A DNA stretch of 28,029 nt from positions 1-28,029 of the forward strand of contig CAYNXB010000033.1 in the NCBI GenBank assembly GCA_964401045.1, read 5' to 3'. Under the pieces are notes generated by a model, which did no database searches, was not told the DNA's origin, and was given only the letters and a program-made list of their open reading frames with translations. Of the stretch, positions 22,191 through 28,029 are shown piece by piece. The DNA is from CAYNXB01 sp964401045. GTDB lineage: Bacteria > Pseudomonadota > Alphaproteobacteria > Sphingomonadales > Sphingomonadaceae. Numbering within the stretch: the stretch's first letter is position 1; each line of letters begins with the position of its first letter. A program made the translations under genes and the position numbers.

Positions 22191-23993
22191 CTAGCGGGCG
22201 GAGATCGCGGCTGACTGCGCCACGAACCGCGCCTGCAACTGCTCCATAAGGCGCCTGGCTCGATCGCTCTCGGCATCGATGACCGTAAGGCTATCCAGTC
22301 GGTCGACTGCCAGGCCTTTCGCAAACAGCTCAGCTGGCGAACCCGCTACGATGATCCCGTGCACGTCGGTACGCATTGTCAGCGCCAGGGTTCGTTCGAA
22401 CAGCGTCGAGGCCGCGACGTGGATCTCGCTGCCGTCGGGGCCGCACGTGGATGTTGCGCTGGTGGAATGGCAACGCTGGCCGGACTCGGCCAACCGGCGC
22501 TGCAACGTGCTCGCGGCCGCTGCGAGATCGCCGCTTCCGGTGATCAGATGCACGGGCACGCGCCCGCTGCCGCGCACCAGGGCCGCGGCCAGGATCGAGG
22601 GGTCCAATTCCCGTTTTTCGTCCGAGAATCGCGGCCTGAAGTTCATCTCGTTGATGATCGAACCGGTTGCGTGCCAGGGCTGGGCGATGTCGGTCGTGAT
22701 GAGATCGATGCCCGCCATTGTAAGGCCGAATAGGCGCGCCGCGGCAATGGCAAGCTCGGCGTTCTCCGGATGTATGACCTTGGCGAGGTCCTCGACATCG
22801 CCTCCCCATTCCAGCGAGGGGAGCGGCCGGATGTACGCGAACTGGCCCTCCGCGAGCACCGAATCGGGCGTGAGTCCGTCCACCGCGAGGCATTCCAGTG
22901 CCAGCGCATCGAGGACGTGCGGCTTGAACGGCTTCCACGGCGGAAGGTTCGTTCCCCGCGCGTTTGCGACATCGACAAGGGCGGCGATGCTGTCGCGGCC
23001 ATTGCCCTTCACGCGCTTCGGCAACCGGTTGACGACGTAGAGCACCTTGTCCGCCGCAACGAGTATGCGGTGACATGTGCCGACCACATGCCGTTCGACG
23101 AGAACGTTGGGGCTGGTAGCGCGTGCCACATCGTATGCGGCGAGCAGCGCTGCCTCGTCCGAGATATTGGCGGTGACGCCTTTCGATTCCTCGCGGTCCG
23201 CCGGCTTCACGACCACGGGCCAGCCGAGCCGGCTGGCGGCGGCGCTGGCGGATTCGCGGGAGGTAACCGCGACATGCTCCGCGCCCGGCAATCCGGCAGC
23301 ATGAAGCATCAGCGCGGTGATGCGCTTGTCCATGCAGATATTCGCGCCGACCGCGGAATCCCGCTGCACGGACGAATACTGCACCAGATCGCCCTCGCTG
23401 CCGATGCCGAACCGCATATAGCCGCTGCCGAGATGACGGAACGGGATGCCCCGATCGTGAGCGATCCGGCAGATCGGAACCGTCATGTCGAGGAACGGAT
23501 AGATCTTCGCCAGTTCCGCGATTTTCTTCTCCAACCGGGTCAGGATCGGGCTGCCGGCATCGTCCTCCGGGGAGACTCGGGAGCACTCCCCAACGGTCTG
23601 TACGGCGACCGCGAAAAGATCGGTAAGTGTCTTGCTCGCCACATTGTCGACCACCGGCAGCGCGACGACGGCGACAACCTTGCCGGCTTCCTCCGGCTCC
23701 GGTTCGAGGCTGACCAGGCTTCCGCGGTCGAAGCAGGGGAGATTGGCTGCCCGGGCAAGCTCACCGTAGATCAGCAGGGCGCGATCGATGGCTGCCCGCG
23801 CCATCCCTCCGGCAGCCTCCCGCGCCGCTGCATCCACGACGCCCTGTTTCTCGAGATCGATCCCGAAGCGATTGATCAGCCATGCGTCGACAAGCGCGAG
23901 GTCGCCTATCGCGTCGAGCGGCAGCTTGAGGCGCAAGCGCACGCATGGCTGCGTGCTCCGGAAGTCAAAGCCGTGAAAGAATCCGCGGTTCAC
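22191..23993 (-). CDS. ATP-grasp peptide ligase related to cyanophycin synthetase, with a degenerate Mur-ligase-like tail
   Basis: A 600-residue protein. Residues 1-200 resemble the CphA N-domain and end in GIPFRHLGSGYMRFGIGSEG. Residues 220-470 are an ATP-grasp domain: MDKRITALMLHAAGLPG, VVVKPADREESKGV (Lys263), VLVERHVVG, LYVVNRLPKRVKGNG, MAGIDLITTD and the metal-binding INEMNFRPRFSDEKR. In CphA the next domain is a Mur-like ligase with a GTNGKT loop. Here only about 120 residues remain, with GSGDLAA at that position and a relic GLAVDRLDSLTVID at the end. The second ligase site should therefore be dead, leaving one ATP-dependent bond-forming activity. The GTG start at 23993 is the only start after an in-frame stop and has no clear ribosome binding site. 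It is convergent with the HExxH gene. Its role is probably in modifying the repeat peptide. Confidence 0.8.
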   Translation of the reverse strand: MNRGFFHGFDFRSTQPCVRLRLKLPLDAIGDLALVDAWLINRFGIDLEKQGVVDAAAREAAGGMARAAIDRALLIYGELARAANLPCFDRGSLVSLEPEPEEAGKVVAVVALPVVDNVASKTLTDLFAVAVQTVGECSRVSPEDDAGSPILTRLEKKIAELAKIYPFLDMTVPICRIAHDRGIPFRHLGSGYMRFGIGSEGDLVQYSSVQRDSAVGANICMDKRITALMLHAAGLPGAEHVAVTSRESASAAASRLGWPVVVKPADREESKGVTANISDEAALLAAYDVARATSPNVLVERHVVGTCHRILVAADKVLYVVNRLPKRVKGNGRDSIAALVDVANARGTNLPPWKPFKPHVLDALALECLAVDGLTPDSVLAEGQFAYIRPLPSLEWGGDVEDLAKVIHPENAELAIAAARLFGLTMAGIDLITTDIAQPWHATGSIINEMNFRPRFSDEKRELDPSILAAALVRGSGRVPVHLITGSGDLAAAASTLQRRLAESGQRCHSTSATSTCGPDGSEIHVAASTLFERTLALTMRTDVHGIIVAGSPAELFAKGLAVDRLDSLTVIDAESDRARRLMEQLQARFVAQSAAISAR

Positions 23994-24091
23994 GATGAAA
24001 GCCCAAGACTGAAGGTATGGTGGGGTTTGTCACGTCCATTCGCGGATTGCGAGCGGCACGGCCGTCTTCACACCGGCTCTCTCGAGATGGG

Positions 24092-24727
24092 CTAGCTCCG
24101 ACGCTGATCGGACGCGGCAAAGTGAGCAAGCTGGTCGGCGCACGCCTTCTGGAATGCGGGGCGGCTGGTCACGCGGCTCACGTACGCTTCGCTGGCGGGC
24201 CGATCGCCGAACGCGCGGACTTTCGACACGCGCAGGACATCTGCCATCAGCAGGTCCGCGGCCGTAAAGCGATCCGCCGCAAGCCAGTCCCGCGTTCGAA
24301 GAACCTCCTCGAGCTGGCCTAGGCGCTGTGTCACCCAGCCCTCCAGGCGATTGTCCTCCACCCCGGATATCTCGAGGAACCACCACGGGACAGTCACCAT
24401 CTCGATCGAGTTGAGGGCCGCGATCACCCATTCGAGCGTTTCGGCTTCGCCCACCGGATCGCGCGGCATCAGCGTCTCGTTCTTCCGGGCGAGATGCAGC
24501 AGCGTGGCTCCGCTCTCGAATATTTCCAGTTCGCCATCGCTGAGGAACGGAACCTGCCCAAAGGGTTGCTGATCGAGATGATTCGTCTCACGGCCATCGA
24601 ACGGGACCGTGCGCACCGTATAGGGGAGCCCCGCTTCCTCGCACGCCCAACGCAGCCGCAAATCGCGCACGAAGCCGCGCGGCCCTTCGGGCACCCAATC
24701 GAGGGTCCAGATGATGAGTTCGCTCAT
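24092..24727 (-). CDS. Glutathione S-transferase family protein
   Basis: Cytoplasmic GST-like protein of 211 residues. The thioredoxin-like N-domain has the glutathione-contacting GQVPFLSDGELEIFESGATLLHLA (cis-Pro and the Glu-Ser pair). The helical C-domain has the N-capping box-like FTAADLLMADVLRV. The substrate cannot be deduced. It lies 20 bases after the large L,D-transpeptidase and 98 bases before the ATP-grasp ligase, all on one strand, so a shared transcript is possible and a link to the peptide cassette cannot be excluded. No strong ribosome binding site precedes the ATG. Confidence 0.88.
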   Translation of the reverse strand: MSELIIWTLDWVPEGPRGFVRDLRLRWACEEAGLPYTVRTVPFDGRETNHLDQQPFGQVPFLSDGELEIFESGATLLHLARKNETLMPRDPVGEAETLEWVIAALNSIEMVTVPWWFLEISGVEDNRLEGWVTQRLGQLEEVLRTRDWLAADRFTAADLLMADVLRVSKVRAFGDRPASEAYVSRVTSRPAFQKACADQLAHFAASDQRRS

Positions 24728-24747
24728 CCCGGAAGTCGTAAACGGAT

Positions 24748-26100
24748 CTAGCTGTCCTGCAAGTCGTCGACGATCTGCACCACTTCCTCGTCCGTGCTGC
24801 GTGCGCGGTTGGCGACGCGCGGGGCGTCGAGCGCGGCAAGCACCGGCGCATCGCGGCCGTAGATGTCGTTGAAAGCGCGCAAGGTGCCGGTGATGTCGCG
24901 ACCCATCGTGAAATAGGTGATGTAGACCGGCATCGTCTTCTGCAACGCCACGCGGGTGTATTCGCCCGAGGTCGAGATATCGACCGCCTCCTGCGAAGTG
25001 GCGCCCTTGCCGAGGATCGCCATCGTGATCGCCAGCTCCAGCGCACGCTCGGTGCGGATGCAGCCGTGGCTGAGCGCGCGCTTGTCCTGCTGGAACAGCC
25101 CGCGCGACGGCGTGTCGTGGAGGAAGATCGCGTGCGGGTTGGGCATGTCGAGCTTCATCTGCCCGAGCGAGTTGCCCGGCCCCGGCTGCTGGACGACGTA
25201 GATCGTGCCGTCCGCGCCCTTGGTCGCCTTATAGCCGTTTGCCTTCGCCCAGCCGGGATTGCCCAGCGCGCGGGCGCCGAGCCCCTCCCCCTTCACGATC
25301 GACTGCGGCACGGTCCAGGTCGGATTGAAGATGATCCCTTCGACCGTCTCGGCGAGCTGCGGTGTAGCGGTCCTGCCCGGCTTGCCGACGATCGTCTTGT
25401 AGGTGCGGATGATCTTGTCGTTGACGGTCAGCCGCAGCTGGTACTCCGGCACGTTGGTGATCAGGTACTGCCCGCCCAGGTCGCGCGCGAGCCAGCGCCA
25501 GCGATCCATGTTGGCGCGGATCATGTCCCGCTTCGCGGTGTTGCTCGCCGGCGTGGCCGCCAGCGCGGCCTTGAGCGCGGCGTAATCCGGATGGGTCGGG
25601 TTCAGCGAGGCGAGGATGCCGGGCACGTCGTGACCGGCCAGCCCCTTCGCCATCAGCTCACCGGTGGGCAGCAGATCCGGATCGGGATCGATCACGAACC
25701 ACTGCTTGCGCGCGGCCATCGGCGTGCGTCCGTCGCGCAAGTCCTCGACCAACCAGGAGAAGGCCCGGCTGGCGAGTTGGTCCAGCTCCGCACCCGGCCC
25801 CGCGTCGATCGCCTGTCGCAGTGGCTCAGGCCGGTAATCGGCGGGGTCGAGCCCGTCCGCGCCGATCGCGTCGATCGCGGCAAGCAGCGCCCGCGCATCG
25901 CCTTGCGTCCAACTCTGCACTGCGGGGAAACGCGGCGGCGGCGGCACCGTTAACGGCTGGACGACGGGGTTCGAGATCACTTGCACGGCGTCACTCTCGA
26001 GTACCGGCTGTGGCTGAACCGACGCAGCCTGCGCCCACGCAGCGGCAGGCAGGCACAGCGCCGCGGTTCCCGTCAAAATATGCCGCAAAATCGCATTCAT
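24748..26100 (-). CDS. L,D-transpeptidase of the YcbB/LdtD family
   Basis: Periplasmic peptidoglycan enzyme that makes 3-3 (L,D) cross-links and is insensitive to most penicillins (450 residues). A Sec signal (ILTGTAALCLPAAAWAQA) is followed by a Pro-rich linker, a helical scaffold region (about 65-200) with a peptidoglycan-binding-like part, and the YkuD domain (about 218-370). The catalytic motif is complete: His328 in FLHDTP and SHGCIR with His345, Cys347 and Arg349. GIIFNPTWTVPQSIV is typical of YcbB. The ATG at 26100 has GAGAAG just upstream; the longer frame is noise. It is a different family from the L,D-transpeptidase-like protein 4 kb away. Confidence 0.93.
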   Translation of the reverse strand: MNAILRHILTGTAALCLPAAAWAQAASVQPQPVLESDAVQVISNPVVQPLTVPPPPRFPAVQSWTQGDARALLAAIDAIGADGLDPADYRPEPLRQAIDAGPGAELDQLASRAFSWLVEDLRDGRTPMAARKQWFVIDPDPDLLPTGELMAKGLAGHDVPGILASLNPTHPDYAALKAALAATPASNTAKRDMIRANMDRWRWLARDLGGQYLITNVPEYQLRLTVNDKIIRTYKTIVGKPGRTATPQLAETVEGIIFNPTWTVPQSIVKGEGLGARALGNPGWAKANGYKATKGADGTIYVVQQPGPGNSLGQMKLDMPNPHAIFLHDTPSRGLFQQDKRALSHGCIRTERALELAITMAILGKGATSQEAVDISTSGEYTRVALQKTMPVYITYFTMGRDITGTLRAFNDIYGRDAPVLAALDAPRVANRARSTDEEVVQIVDDLQDS

Positions 26101-26246
26101 GGTGCTTCTCGCCCCTGGTTCCCTCGAAGAGCCGGCAACCCGCGCGCTTCGTGCATCGACGGCCGAGCAACTCATTTTGCCCGTTTCGCAAGCCCTCATC
26201 AAGCATCGCGGCTGACTGTCCGCTGAATCGGCCTTAAGACGATGCG

Positions 26247-27131
26247 ATGATTTCGCGCGACGAGCTGCGGCCGTTCCTCACCGCATTCGCCGGGGTCGCG
26301 ACCTTTTCGCTGATGGATGCGCTGATGAAAGGCGCCTCGCTGGCGGTCGGCGCCTACAGCGCGATGGCGGTGCGCAGCGTTATCGGCTTCGCGATTGCGC
26401 TGCCGCTGTGGCGGCTCGCCGGCTGGCAGCGGCCGAGCCGCGTGGCTCTAAAGCTTCATGCGATCCGGGGCGTGGTCGGCACCGGCATGGCGCTGACGTT
26501 CTTCCATGGCCTCACCCTGCTTCCGATGGCCGAAGCGATCGCCCTGAGCTTCATCGCCCCGCTGATCGCGCTCTATCTCGCAGTCGTCGTGCTCGGCGAG
26601 CGGATCGGCCGGCCGGCCATGTGGGCTTCGCTGCTCGGGCTCGCGGGTGTGGTCGTCATCGCCGCCAACCGGATCGGCGACGGCGCGGCGGAGGAACGGG
26701 CGCTGTGGGGCGTCGCCTCGATTCTCTTTTCGGCGCTGCTGTTCGCATGGAATCTGATCCTTCAGCGGCAGCAGGCGCTGGTGGCGAGGCCGTTCGAGGT
26801 AGCGAGCTTCCAGAACGGCATCGTCGGCGCGATCCTGCTGCTGTTCACGCCGTGGTTCCTCACCTGGCCGGATGGCGAGGCGCTCGGTTGGATCGCGGGC
26901 GCCGCGCTGCTCGCCGTGCTGTCGGCCGCGCTGATGTCATGGGCCTATGCCCGCGCCGAGGCACAAGTGCTGGTCCCGCTCGAATATTCGGCGTTCCTGT
27001 GGGCGGCGCTGCTGGGCTGGCTGGTGTTTGCCGAAGCGCTGACCGTTCCGACAGTGGCCGGCGCGGCGCTGATTATCGCGGCATGCTGGATCGCCGCGCC
27101 GCGCAAGCGCACCGAGCAATCGCAGGTCTGA
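26247..27131 (+). CDS. EamA-family (DMT superfamily) membrane transporter
   Basis: Inner-membrane carrier of 294 residues with two EamA repeats of five helices. The first has FAGVATFSLMDALMKGASLA, LTFFHGLTLLPMAEAIALSFIAP and LYLAVVVLGERIGRPAMWASLLGLAGVVVIA. The second has SALLFAWNLILQRQ and ends with VPLEYSAFLWAALLGWLVFAE and VPTVAGAALIIAACWIA. The families export amino acids, metabolites or drugs; nothing here points to a specific substrate. No signal peptide is present. It diverges from the L,D-transpeptidase gene across 146 bases and is convergent with a small membrane protein gene. Confidence 0.9.
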   Translation: MISRDELRPFLTAFAGVATFSLMDALMKGASLAVGAYSAMAVRSVIGFAIALPLWRLAGWQRPSRVALKLHAIRGVVGTGMALTFFHGLTLLPMAEAIALSFIAPLIALYLAVVVLGERIGRPAMWASLLGLAGVVVIAANRIGDGAAEERALWGVASILFSALLFAWNLILQRQQALVARPFEVASFQNGIVGAILLLFTPWFLTWPDGEALGWIAGAALLAVLSAALMSWAYARAEAQVLVPLEYSAFLWAALLGWLVFAEALTVPTVAGAALIIAACWIAAPRKRTEQSQV

Positions 27132-27132
27132 T

Positions 27133-27315
27133 TTAGTCCGCCGGCTGCACCTCGGCTGCGGGTGCTTTGGCGGCATCGCCGCCCGAACCGCCGCCTTCGA
27201 TCAGCAGGCCGAGCCCGCCCCCGAGGAACGCCGCGGCGGTCAGCGCAATTGCCATCGGGATCACTCCCAGCGGCTGTCGCCCCGATCCGGGCCCCGGTCC
27301 TGACGCCAGATCCAT
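27133..27315 (-). CDS. Small membrane protein, 60 residues
   Basis: A single membrane segment (VIPMAIALTAAAFLGGGLGLLI) follows a polar Gly/Pro/Arg-rich N-terminus of about 20 residues; the end (DAAKAPAAEVQPAD) is disordered. The ATG at 27315 has a strong GGAAGGAA ribosome binding site, supporting it as a gene; the in-frame extension upstream is not needed. The stop is one base from the end of the transporter gene and the start is 101 bases from that of acnA, in divergent orientation. I do not recognise a family. Confidence 0.6.
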   Translation of the reverse strand: MDLASGPGPGSGRQPLGVIPMAIALTAAAFLGGGLGLLIEGGGSGGDAAKAPAAEVQPAD

Positions 27316-27416
27316 CGATCGTTCCTTCCTCCCCTTGACCTTAGGCCGGGCCTCGCGCAGGTGCCAGCCGAAATGCCGCAAATGCCCGGCAACCCAGCAA
27401 CCGAGGACAGCATTGG

Positions 27417-28029
27417 ATGACCCAGGTCGGCCAGAATTCGCTCGACACCCGCAGCACACTCACCGTCAACGGCAAGGACTATGCCTACTACTCGCTGGCG
27501 AAAGCCGCCGAGAAGATCGGCGACATCTCGCGCCTGCCTTTCTCGCTGAAAGTGCTGCTTGAGAACCTGCTGCGGTTCGAGGACGCCGGCTTCACCGTTT
27601 CTCTCGGCGATATCCAGGCGCTGGCCGACTGGCTCAAGGATCCGCGCACCGGCAAGGAAATCCAGTATCGCCCCGCGCGCGTGCTGATGCAGGATTTCAC
27701 CGGTGTGCCCTGCGTGGTCGATCTCGCGGCGATGCGAGACGCGATCGCCAAGCTCGGCGGAGACACCTCGAAGATCAATCCGCTGGTGCCAGTGCACCTC
27801 GTCATCGACCATTCGGTGATGGTCGATGAGTTCGGCCATCCCAAGGCGTTCGAACAGAACGTCGAGCTCGAATACCAGCGCAACATCGAGCGCTACGATT
27901 TTCTCAAGTGGGGTTCCAAGAGCCTCGCCAACTTCAAGGCGGTACCCCCGGGCACCGGCATCTGCCACCAGGTCAACCTCGAACACATCGCCCAGGCGGT
28001 GTGGACCAGCGAGGACCAGGAAGGCGTCA
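27417..28029 (+). CDS. acnA: Aconitate hydratase A, N-terminal part (cut by window end)
   Basis: TCA-cycle iron-sulfur enzyme that isomerises citrate and isocitrate. The first 204 codons are present out of an expected 890 or so. They show the family N-terminus (YYSLAKAAEKIGDISRLPFSLKVLLENLLR), RVLMQDFTGVPCVVDLAAMRDA, VPVHLVIDHSVMVD and SLANFKAVPPGTGICHQVNLEH, typical of the monomeric AcnA form. The cluster cysteines lie beyond the window. The ATG at 27417 has GAGG about 10 bases upstream. Confidence 0.96.
   Translation, partial: MTQVGQNSLDTRSTLTVNGKDYAYYSLAKAAEKIGDISRLPFSLKVLLENLLRFEDAGFTVSLGDIQALADWLKDPRTGKEIQYRPARVLMQDFTGVPCVVDLAAMRDAIAKLGGDTSKINPLVPVHLVIDHSVMVDEFGHPKAFEQNVELEYQRNIERYDFLKWGSKSLANFKAVPPGTGICHQVNLEHIAQAVWTSEDQEGV

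Noticed and set aside
24554..24580. GGAAC-N16-GTTG-like sites within the GST-like gene
   Set aside because: Inside a coding region, -10 not matching, and no gene start nearby in the right direction.
1..28029. Search for CRISPR arrays, insertion sequences, integrases, attachment sites and prophage genes
   Set aside because: None seen: no regularly spaced direct repeats, no transposase or integrase motifs, and the only tRNA gene has no integrase or visible repeat of its 3' end nearby.

Overview
The window is chromosomal DNA from a high-GC alphaproteobacterium, most likely a sphingomonad (Sphingomonadaceae or Erythrobacteraceae). The reasons are the PhyR / sensor kinase / NepR / EcfG general stress locus in the sphingomonad order, an alphaproteobacterial tRNA-Gln with a Glu-tRNA-like body, a membrane-anchored cytochrome c, and short dispersed repeats of the 'CCTTCGACAAGC..CAGGGCGAACGG' kind that I associate with sphingomonad genomes. 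No insertion sequence, prophage, CRISPR array, rRNA or replication origin is visible. Gene density is high and no gene-free stretch exceeds about 170 bases.

Layout. 1-3070: the general stress response locus, with the 3' end of phyR, a convergent HWE-type sensor kinase (phyP-like), then nepR-ecfG behind a very good EcfG promoter that is nearly symmetrical and may also fire towards the kinase. 3175-9103: an AI-2E family permease, sodB, glmM, thiD, pheA and a membrane-anchored cytochrome c. 9117-12072: ppx-rlmE (overlapping operon), tRNA-Gln(CTG) with a clear promoter, and a LOG-family protein. 12077-14030: isoaspartyl peptidase and two overlapping GNAT acetyltransferases. 14060-18213: a PQQ-type sugar dehydrogenase, an FAD monooxygenase and ispG, which is probably transcribed as a leaderless mRNA. 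18341-20771: a retropepsin-like protease, a lipoprotein, an unknown protein and a Tat-exported L,D-transpeptidase-like protein.

20781-24727 is the most interesting part: a compact putative peptide-modification (RiPP-like) cassette. It has a 70-residue peptide made of two 24-residue repeats plus a basic tail. Next is an HExxH protein with the hallmarks of the alpha-ketoglutarate-dependent peptide beta-hydroxylase family. Convergent to it, with 4 bases between the stops, is a 600-residue ATP-grasp ligase related to cyanophycin synthetase, whose Mur-ligase-like half is cut short and has lost its P-loop. RNA hairpins lie before the peptide's ribosome binding site and between the peptide and enzyme genes. 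A glutathione-transferase-like gene and a large L,D-transpeptidase gene lie upstream of the ligase on the same strand. I do not know of a described system with exactly this trio, but I could not search for one.

26247-28029: an EamA transporter, a 60-residue membrane protein and the start of acnA (cut by the window end). Most of the window is ordinary housekeeping. The points most worth following are the peptide cassette, the two-way EcfG promoter, the repeat that supplies the thiD ribosome binding site, and the ispG promoter that puts its transcription start on the ATG.
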